This document shows, one piece after another, positions 9,573 to 17,296 of a DNA stretch of 36,594 bases. This DNA is from Chitinophaga pinensis (lineage in GTDB: Bacteria > Bacteroidota > Bacteroidia > Bacteroidales > GCA-2748055). The stretch spans positions 1 to 36,594 of the forward strand of contig CAMAZH010000031.1 in assembly GCA_945863035.1 (NCBI GenBank), in the 5' to 3' direction. The notes beneath the pieces were generated by a model that worked only from the letters and a program-made list of their open reading frames with translations, had not been told where the DNA came from and searched no databases. Made by a program: the position numbers and the translations under genes. Position 1 is the stretch's first letter. Every line of letters starts with the position of its first letter.

Positions 9573-9593
9573 TGGCTTGTTTAAACCAAGCCA
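9573..9593. promoter_or_regulatory. Inverted repeat upstream of the HTCS gene
   Basis: TGGCTTG (9573-9579) and CAAGCCA (9587-9593) are perfect 7-bp complements around the 7-nt loop TTTAAAC, 40 bp upstream of the HTCS start. It could be an operator or a hairpin in the HTCS leader. No T-run follows on either strand, so a terminator is unlikely. Confidence 0.35.
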
Positions 9594-9688
9594 TTGTCTA
9601 TCTTTTAAGAAACGACCTTTTAAAGAAAAATATGAGTAAAAGTAAACAATTTACCCGAAAGGTCTTTGGAAAAAGTTTCTGTTCGCTT

Positions 9689-9718
9689 TTTTTTTGCCAC
9701 AGATTTTTTTGCCACAGA
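9689..9718. repeat. Perfect tandem duplication of a 15-bp T7-GCCACAGA unit
   Basis: The unit of seven T followed by GCCACAGA occurs twice back to back (9689-9703 and 9704-9718). Such T-rich GCCACAGA stretches look like the short repeats scattered in intergenic DNA of some bacteria. Function unknown. Confidence 0.6.
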
Positions 9719-9814
9719 ATTCTTAAAATAAAACCATTCCAAATATATTTTAACAAAGCACTAGTTGAGATTTTGTGTTTTTTTACATTAAGAGTTATTG
9801 GAAGTCAACTTGCA

Positions 9815-9906
9815 AACTTGAGAAGACAATTTGGCATCTCGAATTAGAGTGGTGTAAGATAATCTCCTTTTGCCTTAACGAACAGGGTGTTGAAATGTTA
9901 AACTAA
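9815..9906 (+). pseudogene. Decayed ORF6N-domain gene relic (copy 1)
   Basis: Reading from 9815 gives NLRRQFGISN, then a stop (9845-9847), SGVR, a second stop (9860-9862), SPFAL, then a one-base frame change into NEQGVEML, ending at the stop at 9904-9906. With the two stops read through and the frame corrected, it follows the ORF6N-family pattern LRSQFxxSN.GG.RY.PFAFTEQGVAML. That family comprises phage- and mobile-element-associated DNA-binding proteins. The region upstream no longer resembles the N-terminal part. It is non-functional as read. Confidence 0.6.
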
Positions 9907-9952
9907 AGAAGTTAAACCTATTAAATATTGATTTTTAAATCAGCGACTTATA

Positions 9953-10288
9953 TTTTGGAGGTCACAATTTGCGTCCTCCAATTCTGAGAAGATGGGTTTA
10001 CGGTATGCCCCGTTTTGCTTTACAGAGCAGGGAGTGACTATGATATTCTGTGTTTTAAACAGTTCAAGAGCGATACAATTAAATATCCAAATTGTAAGAA
10101 TATTTACAAGGATGAGGGAAGCCTTAATTGATAATCTAATTGTGAAGCTTGAAATAGAAGAAATCAAGAAAAGACTTCAAAATCATGATAAGGGTATAGA
10201 GCTTGAATTTAATTACCTTAACGAGCTGATTGAAAAGCAAGATAATCCAAAACCCAGAAAACCGCTGGGCTACAAAAGAAAAATCTGA
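9953..10288 (+). pseudogene. ORF6N-domain protein C-terminal fragment (copy 2)
   Basis: The frame is open from 9932 and becomes family-like at about 9953: FWRSQFASSNSEK, then MGLRYAPFCFTEQGVTM, and after that a helical tail ending PRKPLGYKRKI. The ATG at 9992 falls inside the conserved block, so it is not the natural start. ORF6N proteins begin about 80-100 residues earlier with a DNA-binding part that is missing here. The C-terminal coiled-coil-like half (EIEEIKKRLQNHDKGIE) is intact. It is the second copy of the same conserved block within 150 bp, after the worse-decayed copy 1. Most likely the remains of a mobile-element gene. A short expressed protein cannot be excluded. Confidence 0.65.
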
Positions 10289-10559
10289 AGAATAGACACT
10301 CCTGATCCAAAATCCAAATCAATTAATTTATTCCGTATATGTTTGGTTGCAATGTATCCGCTTAATCAATTAGCTCATGCTTTTGTGCTATGTAAAGCAC
10401 AAAAATAAGTATTAGTGTGTATTAGATAATACTTTTTATAGCGGAATCGATGTGATTGAATTAACCTAAAAAATGAGCATTTAATTGCAATTGTAATACC
10501 ATGATTGTTATAGATTTATGACTGGTATCAAAGGCGTGTTTTTCATTTATAAGCATACG
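10289..10559. other. AT-rich leader region before the unassigned enzyme
   Basis: No gene is visible. The region holds two adjacent inverted repeats (10381-10434) and a TATGTTTG at 10338-10345 that fits the Bacteroidota -7 box but has no -33 TTG at the right distance. Promoter signals for the downstream PUL genes should lie here, but I cannot place one firmly. Confidence 0.45.
10381..10434. promoter_or_regulatory. Two adjacent inverted repeats upstream of a PUL enzyme gene
   Basis: First repeat: TTTTGTGCT (10381-10389), loop of 6, AGCACAAAA (10396-10404), a perfect 9-bp match. Second repeat: AAGTATTA (10407-10414), loop of 12, TAATACTT (10427-10434), a perfect 8-bp match. They lie about 125-180 bp before the start at 10560. 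The first has A and T tracts inside its arms and no T-run after them, so operator sites fit better than a terminator. Confidence 0.4.
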
Positions 10560-13193
10560 ATGAGCATAAATCCAACAATTGTTATAAGGTCTTTTTATCG
10601 GTTTATGGTAGGTCTTGTTATTGTCATTCTGTTTTCCGAGACAAGCCTTAAATCCCAGAATCTTTTATACAACGGTGACTTCGAATATCCTGTCACCGAT
10701 GAACTCAGTATGTGCATTAACGGAACCGCAACTCTCCCGGGATGGGGGTTTGAACCTGCCGTTTCTCTTATTAATCATACACGCTTGTTCCCGTTTTCAA
10801 ATTTTCAGTGTTTGCTATTGCCCGCCAATCTTGAGCAAAAGGCCAGGATAAGTCAGGTGTTTACCATGGAACAGCCGGGAAACATAAACATCTCTTTTGC
10901 ATTGGCCGCATCACGGATGGAAAGCGGTAAACTTAGAGTGATGGTTGATCAAAAGTTACTTGACACGAGGGAATACTCGGAATTCTGGACTCCCACCGAA
11001 ACCAGGCTTACGGACCATATGAAATGGGTTGAGTTTTCGGTTCCCGTAGTGTTTCTCGACGCAGGAGAGCACAGACTTGAATTCATACAGGAGGAATGCA
11101 AGCCTGTGTTTGACAATCAGGGCGACAAGAGGGATATGATCGAGGGATTTCTGATCGATAATGTTATTGTTAGAAGTTCCCTCGAAAAAAATTACACCGG
11201 CATTCCTTCTTTGGATGATATTTCGGGTCAGGTAGTCGATTCCAAAACTTTGGCATGCTATCCGGCAGTAGGTAATTTTTATGGCAATGTGAAGTCGTCC
11301 AAATGCCTCGGTGGATTTGAAACCCAATTTTTATTCGGTAGCAAGCTAAACAGGGCTGCCGGCGTTTTAAGGATCGGGGAGACGATCGTTTTTAGCAGGC
11401 AATCCAAATGGTATCCTTACCAGATTGTTAACAAATCAGGAATAAACGGTGTTGAATTCACAAGCACAATGCGGTTGGTCTTTGAGGAAAAGGCAGTGCT
11501 AATGAAGATTGTTTTGGAAAACAAGGCTGAGAGCGAAGCTGCTTTTCCACTGTCAATGCAACTTGTTCCCGGCACGCTTGTATCAGGCACTGGCAAAGCT
11601 TTTCCTCAGGCAACAATCGCCTATGCAGGAAACTTCTATGTGTTTACTTTTACCGATGCTCCCGATTCCGTGATCAGTAATGCCGGAAATCATGAAGCCT
11701 GCTGGCCGGTTGTGCTTGAACCCGGGGAGACGAAAGAGATATCCTACGTTATGAGTATCGGTAGCGACAAAAACAGCACTGTTTCGGACTCTGAAAGATG
11801 GGCCAAGAGTTTCCCAAATACTTTTTCGGAGGCAAAAGAGGCTTGGGAGGATCGATGGGAGGATGTTTTTACTCCCAATAACAAAAGCTATTCAGGCCAT
11901 CTTCCCACATTCGAAACAAACAACCGCAGCCTTTATGAACTCTATTACCTCTCGGTTGTTAGCTTTCTGCAGACACAGCAGAACAATGTTTATCCCACAC
12001 TGGATATCGCCTTCGGTTCCAATAACGAATGGGCCAATAATCAGGCCTATTTCTGGGAAATATCGCAGTTTGCCGACATCTACGCCTTGCTGGATCCCAA
12101 GGGAATGAAAACACTGATCGAAATGTGCCTTAAGGTCGATATCAACAAAGGTAACGCAATCGACTACCGGAATGGAAACATAGTGAATCATTGGTATGCT
12201 GTTAACGATTATGCGCTTTTTAAGACTATTGACAGTTATCTGCGAATTAACAAGGACTTTGATTTTTTGAAGGAGCAATATGAAGGTACAACGGTTTTAG
12301 AGCATTTATATCGCTTGGCAACTGCCTGGGAAAAGAGGTATAACAAAAAAACAGGTCTCGCCGATTATGGAAGCAATCCCTGGTCATTTTTTGAAACCAA
12401 CCCGGATTACATTCATTTCGTTCCTGCAATGAACGCGCAGAATGTCTGGATGCTGCGAAGTATGGCCGGGTACGACGACATATATGGAAATCCTGATCGA
12501 TCGGCTGCACTAAGAGAAAAAGCCGATTTTTTTTCCGCAAATGTAAGATCCCTTTATGTGCCGGGTCAAGGAGTATGGAAAGTCAAATATCCCAACGGTA
12601 AAACTATTGTCAGCCGCCACAGTTATGACTTTCTGACCATCGGGACCACTCTTAAAGATGACCTGAGTACCCAAATGAAGAAAGAGATGATCCAGTTCGT
12701 TGAAAGGGAGTTGCTAACTGAAACTAACTTCATGCGTGCCATGTCGATGGACGATCATGCGGCATTGAATACCGATCGTTCCGACCATGGTCCGGCGGGC
12801 TGTTATATTGGATGGCCGGCGCTGACAGTGCAGGCGATAGCAGATATGGGCGAATTCGAAAAGGCAAAAACGATCTTGAGCGGTTTTCGAAGTGCGTTTA
12901 TCGAATCGGGAATGGGACAGGCAATTGAATTCCTGGTTCCGGTAGGCTCGAACAAAGCCACCACCCGACTGGGCGCGCGTGCTGGGGCTTCCTTCCTTCT
13001 CTCGGGTTCGGATTATGCAAATACAATTATCGATGGGCTGATGGGATACAAGCCTTCAATAAATGGCGAACTAATTCCTTATATGTCCGGTGAAAACAGA
13101 TATTTCACCGGGAAACTGAAAAATCTAAGACATGGGATACAGAGCTATACTTTCGAGGCCGGTTCTGAAGGGGTTAAGATGTATTTTGAATGA
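10560..13193 (+). CDS. Secreted (alpha/alpha)6-toroid glycosidase-like enzyme, family not recognised
   Basis: I place the start at ATG 10560 because MSINPTIVIRSFYRFMVGLV leads straight into a signal peptide cut near SLKS-Q; ATG 10518 is 14 codons upstream. The product is 877 residues. Seen: an N-terminal jelly-roll opening NLLYNGDFEYP (about 34-205), typical of carbohydrate-binding-like modules; a beta-sandwich (about 218-415); and a helix-rich region (about 445-860). The order beta-sandwich then helical toroid is that of clan GH-L/GH-G type enzymes. Candidate acidic residues are Glu490 and Glu500 (NEWANNQAYFWE) and Asp739/Asp742 (DRSDHGPAGCYIGWP). I do not recognise a family. It precedes the GH30 gene by 182 bp and probably acts on the same glycan. 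No T9SS tail is seen at the C-terminus. Confidence 0.7.
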   Translation: MSINPTIVIRSFYRFMVGLVIVILFSETSLKSQNLLYNGDFEYPVTDELSMCINGTATLPGWGFEPAVSLINHTRLFPFSNFQCLLLPANLEQKARISQVFTMEQPGNINISFALAASRMESGKLRVMVDQKLLDTREYSEFWTPTETRLTDHMKWVEFSVPVVFLDAGEHRLEFIQEECKPVFDNQGDKRDMIEGFLIDNVIVRSSLEKNYTGIPSLDDISGQVVDSKTLACYPAVGNFYGNVKSSKCLGGFETQFLFGSKLNRAAGVLRIGETIVFSRQSKWYPYQIVNKSGINGVEFTSTMRLVFEEKAVLMKIVLENKAESEAAFPLSMQLVPGTLVSGTGKAFPQATIAYAGNFYVFTFTDAPDSVISNAGNHEACWPVVLEPGETKEISYVMSIGSDKNSTVSDSERWAKSFPNTFSEAKEAWEDRWEDVFTPNNKSYSGHLPTFETNNRSLYELYYLSVVSFLQTQQNNVYPTLDIAFGSNNEWANNQAYFWEISQFADIYALLDPKGMKTLIEMCLKVDINKGNAIDYRNGNIVNHWYAVNDYALFKTIDSYLRINKDFDFLKEQYEGTTVLEHLYRLATAWEKRYNKKTGLADYGSNPWSFFETNPDYIHFVPAMNAQNVWMLRSMAGYDDIYGNPDRSAALREKADFFSANVRSLYVPGQGVWKVKYPNGKTIVSRHSYDFLTIGTTLKDDLSTQMKKEMIQFVERELLTETNFMRAMSMDDHAALNTDRSDHGPAGCYIGWPALTVQAIADMGEFEKAKTILSGFRSAFIESGMGQAIEFLVPVGSNKATTRLGARAGASFLLSGSDYANTIIDGLMGYKPSINGELIPYMSGENRYFTGKLKNLRHGIQSYTFEAGSEGVKMYFE

Positions 13194-13335
13194 TTTAACC
13201 CAAAATTTGAATTATTAATTGCAATGATTTGGCTGCTATATGCCTAATCTTGCATATCCAAGGTTCTAATTAAACGACTAAAACTACCAGGATCAATTCC
13301 ATCGTTAATTATAACCTCACAATACGTAATAGTAT

Positions 13336-13349
13336 ACAAGTGAACTTGT
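13336..13349. promoter_or_regulatory. Short palindrome ACAAGT-GA-ACTTGT before the GH30 gene
   Basis: Two perfect 6-bp arms around a 2-nt centre lie 27 bp upstream of the GH30 start. The 182-bp gap between stop 13193 and ATG 13376 is AT-rich and otherwise shows nothing firm. The palindrome could be an operator half or chance. Confidence 0.25.
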
Positions 13350-13375
13350 TTTAGGAAACTGATCCGAATTATAAC

Positions 13376-15535
13376 ATGAAGAAACTACACAAAATAATCT
13401 TTATTCTACTTTTTGCTGTCGCATTCCAACCGGTATTCGGTCAATCGGTTTTAGTCGATCCTGCAATCAAATACCAGAAGATCGAGGGATGGGGCGGTTC
13501 ATTATGCTGGTGGGCCAATATAATGGGCGGATACAGTGACATTGATGTCTTGAAAATATGCGATTGGGTTACCGACCCCAACGGCTTGAATATGAATATT
13601 TTCAGATTCAATATCGGGGGTGGTGACGACCCGGCCCACAGCCATATGCGTGGCGATGGCGGAAATATGCCCGGATATAAAATAACGGCTGATGGCCCGT
13701 ACGACTGGACACAGGATGCCAACCAGCGGAAAATATTGCAACAGCTCATACAATCCAGAATAAACCAAACCGGGGTTAACGATGTAATTGTTGAGGCTTT
13801 CTCAAATTCCCCTCCATGGTGGATGACCCGCAGCGGCTGCTCTGCAGGGAGTGTTGAAGGAAATGTGGCCAATTTGAAGTCGGATATGTACGACGATTTT
13901 GCGGAGTATCTTACCGATGTCACAAAGTATTACCACGACAGTTTGGGAATCACATTTGAATACCTGGAGCCATTCAACGAACCCTTTTCCACCTGGTGGA
14001 AAGCATTGGGAGGGCAGGAGGGCTGTTATTTCGGACAGGCAGACCAGGAAAAGATGATTCGCGAGCTCTATAGCAAGCTTCAAGCCAAAGGAATGCTGGG
14101 ATACTGCAAAATCACATCCATGGACTCGAATACCCTCGATGAGTGTTATAACGGCATCACAGCTTATAAAACGGCTGGGGACATTCTTCCCAAAATAAGT
14201 AAAATCAATGGACACAGTTACTTCGGGAGTGATAAATCCCGGAAGAATCTGGCAACTTTTTCCCATACAAACAACATTAAACTCTGGCAATCCGAGTCGG
14301 GCCCTTTGAATATCGGCGGTACGGAAGAGGAATTGATTCTTCTCATGGGAGCCAGAATAATCAAGGACATTAAGGAAATGAAATGCGATGCGTGGATCGA
14401 TTGGCAGATCGCTGCAGACAACAGTCCAACCTGGGGGCTCATCGTGGGAAAATATGCCGAGGTAAGCCACCCGGTTTCCAAAGGCGATGGGTATTACATC
14501 CGTTCGCAGTATTCGCGCTTTATCAAACGTGGCTATACAATCATTGACAATAAAGACCCCAACACACTCACAGCCCTGAATGAGGATGGGTCGGAACTTA
14601 TAATTGTTGTTTGCAACGATAAGTCGGTTCAGTCAAGCCACAGCTACGATTTGAGCGCGTTTCAAATTGCCGGTCCAGCGATTCAGCGATACCGGTCGGG
14701 AAAAGTAAACGCGTCTTTTACCGAAAGGCTCGCAAAAACCAATGTTACCCTTAGCGGCAACATTCTTGACTATGATGCCCCCAAGTACTCGGTTACCACC
14801 TTCGTAATCCCGGTTCAAATGCCTGGTTCTTCAGTTTCGGAGGCGCGGTATTATATCAGGAACAAAGCTGGAGATAAATATGTTGGTATAGAAGCGGCAT
14901 CCGGAAGTTTGGGCGGATTGCTGGTGGTTACAGGAGATTCACCCCAAACAAATTCAGCTTTCGACATCAGTGTCGATTACATAAACGGAGGCTGTATCGT
15001 CAAACCCTCTCACAATCTGTCTTCAAAAAACTACGTCCTCGACGTTGAAGGCGTTTCCAACCTCGATGGGTCCAAAATAATGCAGTACTCCGACTGGGGT
15101 GGCGAAAACCAAAGATTTCACTTCGTCAATTTGGAAGGTGATTTCTACAAAATTCTGATCCGCAAAAGCATGAAAGCCTGGAGCCTCCCCGATAATGTTT
15201 TTGAAACAGGCACACCCGTTGTGCAGATGGCCTGGAACAATTCCGACAATTCGATCTGGGAAGTACTGCAGTTCCCCGCATCCATTGATCCCAAGTTGAT
15301 AAGCGCGGGTTTAAAAGTTTTCTACAGTGCAGGAACCCTTAATATCAGATCTCTTGATAGCAGAAAACTCGATAACCTTTTTGTGTTTAACGGTCTGGGC
15401 AAGATTATCGGATATAAGAAGAACATCGAAAACACTAACTGCTCTTTCTCTATCGATATCGATCCCGGAATTTATTTTGTCAGGGCAACGTTGGAGGATG
15501 GGAAATCTGCCGATAACAAATTCGTAAGACTATAA
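13376..15535 (+). CDS. GH30 endo-beta-1,6-galactanase-like enzyme with ricin-type module and T9SS tail
   Basis: The 719-residue product has a signal peptide ending near PVFG-QS. The catalytic (beta/alpha)8 plus side beta-domain covers about residues 25-480. The opening YQKIEGWGGSLCWW is GH30-like. The candidate acid/base is Glu202 in LEPFNEPF and the candidate nucleophile is Glu307 in WQSESGP. Within GH30 the block FNEPFSTWW...GGQEGCYF resembles subfamily 5 endo-beta-1,6-galactanases better than glucosylceramidases or xylanases (recall, not computed). A beta-trefoil, ricin/CBM13-like module follows (about 490-640; motifs KNYVLDVEGVSN and ENQRFHFV). The last 75 residues (about 645-719) form a Por/T9SS sorting domain with GIYFVRATLEDGKSADNKFVRL-type ending, so it should be exported outside the cell or to its surface. 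It would be the backbone-cutting enzyme of the locus. The next gene starts 65 bp downstream. Confidence 0.85.
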   Translation: MKKLHKIIFILLFAVAFQPVFGQSVLVDPAIKYQKIEGWGGSLCWWANIMGGYSDIDVLKICDWVTDPNGLNMNIFRFNIGGGDDPAHSHMRGDGGNMPGYKITADGPYDWTQDANQRKILQQLIQSRINQTGVNDVIVEAFSNSPPWWMTRSGCSAGSVEGNVANLKSDMYDDFAEYLTDVTKYYHDSLGITFEYLEPFNEPFSTWWKALGGQEGCYFGQADQEKMIRELYSKLQAKGMLGYCKITSMDSNTLDECYNGITAYKTAGDILPKISKINGHSYFGSDKSRKNLATFSHTNNIKLWQSESGPLNIGGTEEELILLMGARIIKDIKEMKCDAWIDWQIAADNSPTWGLIVGKYAEVSHPVSKGDGYYIRSQYSRFIKRGYTIIDNKDPNTLTALNEDGSELIIVVCNDKSVQSSHSYDLSAFQIAGPAIQRYRSGKVNASFTERLAKTNVTLSGNILDYDAPKYSVTTFVIPVQMPGSSVSEARYYIRNKAGDKYVGIEAASGSLGGLLVVTGDSPQTNSAFDISVDYINGGCIVKPSHNLSSKNYVLDVEGVSNLDGSKIMQYSDWGGENQRFHFVNLEGDFYKILIRKSMKAWSLPDNVFETGTPVVQMAWNNSDNSIWEVLQFPASIDPKLISAGLKVFYSAGTLNIRSLDSRKLDNLFVFNGLGKIIGYKKNIENTNCSFSIDIDPGIYFVRATLEDGKSADNKFVRL

Positions 15536-15600
15536 ACTTTTTCACTAATAGATTTAACACAAACAATAATTCTTACTTATCTAATTTAAACCTACACATT

Positions 15601-17019
15601 ATGAAAAAAATCTCTACTATTCTAATCCTTACGCTGGGCATCAGCTTTTTTGCCTCAGCTCAGGAAACTGTTCTTTGGACAGGCGAAACTTCACCCGAAG
15701 CCATCACTTATTATGATATGCTTGGATGGTCGAAAACAGATGCTGCAATTGCAGGTAAGTATGTGAATTTCGGAACCGAGGAAGCTCCTGTTTTTTCGTC
15801 TGTGGTTGATAATCCTGCAAAAACAGGTATCAATAAAACCGAAAAAGCCCTTATCCTGAAGTCTCTTATGGGTAAATCATGGTGGCCTGACTTCTTCAAC
15901 TTCAGCCTGGCTGCTCCTGTTTCAATTACCGAAGCCAACAGGTACCTGCACATCTATCATTACAGACAAAATCTGAATGAAGGATACAGTGTCAACATCA
16001 ACAAGGAAAACCCATGGGAAGATGCTGATAAGGGGACCAAGAGGTTTGACGGCAATCTTGGAAAAGCCGGTCAGTGGGAAGACATTGTGATTGACCTGAA
16101 ATGGTTTATGGAAAATGCCGAGCCCTTAGCACAAATTTGCATTTTAATGGACAAGAACTGGGGTGGCGGAGCTGAAGATCCAGCCGACTATTATTTTGAT
16201 GAAGTTGTTCTGAGCAACAACCCTCTTGCCAGAGGAGTAGTAATTCTTGAAGGTATGGATATGCTAAACGGTCAGGATCAGGCGCAGATTGACGCTTTGG
16301 TTTTTGATAAGCAAAATGATGCTAATGCATATTCAATTATCGATAACCCCTTTACAACCAGTACTGTTAATCCTAATGGCAAAGTGGTTAAGTTCTCCAA
16401 GAGCGCCGATGCTTCATGGTGGCAGGGTCTGAAGGTCAACTTCCCCGGAATCCACAAAATCGAGTATGGCACAAAACAATACCTGCATGTATTTGTACGC
16501 GCCGACATCGATTGCCAGATCCAACTTCAGGTTATCGATAATGCCGACGGCGATCACGCAGAAATGTTTACCTATCCCAAAGAAGAGATTGATGGCGAAT
16601 GGTTCGACCTGGTTTGGGATTTGAGCAGCTACGTAGCTATTAAATCTTTTGCTGTGCGATTCGATGTTCGGACGGACACGGAAGGCAACTTTATAAACAG
16701 CCCGGCTGGCGACTTCTACTTCGATGAGGTTACAATTGATGCAAATCCCGATCAGCGTGAAACTTCTTCGACTATTGGCGTTAAATCAAACTTCCGCAGC
16801 GACATGAAAGTTTATTCGGTCGACAAAACGATCTATTTCTCGGTTCCCGATGCTTCAAGAGCCGATGTTTATGATATGCTTGGGAGAAATGTGATTTCGT
16901 CGAGAATGAACGCAAACTCTGAATTGAATGCGATTTCGGTTCCCAACAAAGGAATCTACATTCTTAAAGTTGGAACAAATGACGGAAGCGTATCCACTGC
17001 TAAAGTATCTGTAAAATAA
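15601..17019 (+). CDS. T9SS-exported protein with two tandem carbohydrate-binding-like modules
   Basis: The 472-residue product has a signal peptide (cut near FASA-QE). It contains two related beta-sandwich modules, about residues 22-208 and 212-390. Both show the same order of marks: SWW, then YLHI/YLHV, then GQWEDIVIDL / GEWFDLVWDL, then DYYFDEV / DFYFDEV. This indicates an internal duplication. The final about 75 residues form a T9SS sorting domain (ADVYDMLGRNV, GIYILKVGTNDG, TAKVSVK). No catalytic motif is apparent. The fold signature (aromatic-rich, ending in FDEV) is common in carbohydrate-binding and pectin-associated proteins, so a surface glycan-binding role is inferred. It probably shares an operon with the GH30 gene, whose product has the same kind of T9SS tail. 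I do not recognise a named family. Confidence 0.7.
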   Translation: MKKISTILILTLGISFFASAQETVLWTGETSPEAITYYDMLGWSKTDAAIAGKYVNFGTEEAPVFSSVVDNPAKTGINKTEKALILKSLMGKSWWPDFFNFSLAAPVSITEANRYLHIYHYRQNLNEGYSVNINKENPWEDADKGTKRFDGNLGKAGQWEDIVIDLKWFMENAEPLAQICILMDKNWGGGAEDPADYYFDEVVLSNNPLARGVVILEGMDMLNGQDQAQIDALVFDKQNDANAYSIIDNPFTTSTVNPNGKVVKFSKSADASWWQGLKVNFPGIHKIEYGTKQYLHVFVRADIDCQIQLQVIDNADGDHAEMFTYPKEEIDGEWFDLVWDLSSYVAIKSFAVRFDVRTDTEGNFINSPAGDFYFDEVTIDANPDQRETSSTIGVKSNFRSDMKVYSVDKTIYFSVPDASRADVYDMLGRNVISSRMNANSELNAISVPNKGIYILKVGTNDGSVSTAKVSVK

Positions 17020-17030
17020 GCATTTGTTAG

Positions 17031-17171
17031 ATAAGGATGTCTTGAAAGTTTTGAAACGGTTCTTTTAAATGATGTTTCTTCATGATTTTGTTTGGGAGTA
17101 TAGGTTTTGACTTATACTTGCCGGATCATGGAACAGGCTTCAAAGACAATTAACTTTTAAGACATCCTTAT
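17031..17171 (+). ncRNA. 141-nt element closed by a 20-bp inverted repeat
   Basis: Bases 17031-17050 pair with 17152-17171 over 20 positions, with a single G-T mismatch that would be a G-U pair in RNA. Inside are two smaller helices: GAAAC (17053-17057) with GTTTC (17074-17078), and AGTATA (17097-17102) with TATACT (17113-17118). The outer stem is followed at once by TCTTTTT. This could be a large terminator, a structured regulatory RNA, or a miniature element with terminal inverted repeats. I see no target-site duplication. The type label is a best guess. Confidence 0.4.
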
Positions 17172-17196
17172 TCTTTTTACTATTGATTTTCCTTAT

Positions 17197-17270
17197 AAAC
17201 TCACCTGGGGTTTTCAGACCGGGTTGTGCTGCATGTGAAGAACCATGCAGCTTACAGGTCAGATGAGTTT
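17197..17270 (+). promoter_or_regulatory. Long imperfect hairpin just upstream of the small-lipoprotein/SusCD block
   Basis: The apical stem is GCTGCATG (17228-17235), an 8-nt loop, and CATGCAGC (17244-17251), which match perfectly. The basal stem is AAACTCA (17197-17203) with TGAGTTT (17264-17270). A CCTG/CAGG match adjoins the base, with a bulge on the 3' side. The structure ends 26 nt before the ATG at 17297. It could act as a leader structure, an attenuator, or an RNA-processing or stability site separating the enzyme genes from the uptake genes. Only TTTCTTT follows, so terminator function would be weak. Confidence 0.45.
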
Positions 17271-17296
17271 CTTTAAACGATTTTAATTCTCACCGG

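Larger units (their letters stand above)
9534..9814. other. AT-rich gene-free stretch upstream of the HTCS gene
   Basis: Apart from the inverted repeat at 9573-9593 and the 15-bp tandem duplication at 9689-9718, I see nothing coding here. A 92-codon frame at 9569-9847 has low-complexity, Phe/Lys-rich content and only its last residues make sense, as part of the ORF6N relic that follows. A minus-strand TATATTTG (complement of 9740-9747) fits the Bacteroidota -7 box but lacks a -33 partner. Confidence 0.5.

Noticed and set aside
9740..9747. Minus-strand TATATTTG as the HTCS promoter
   Set aside because: No matching -33 element and about 200 bp from the start; it may still be used but is not supported.
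10338..10345. TATGTTTG as a -7 promoter box
   Set aside because: No TTG at the expected distance upstream, so one half alone in AT-rich DNA is not enough.
13802..14470. 222-codon minus-strand frame inside the GH30 gene
   Set aside because: Antisense shadow of the catalytic domain; no recognisable protein features.
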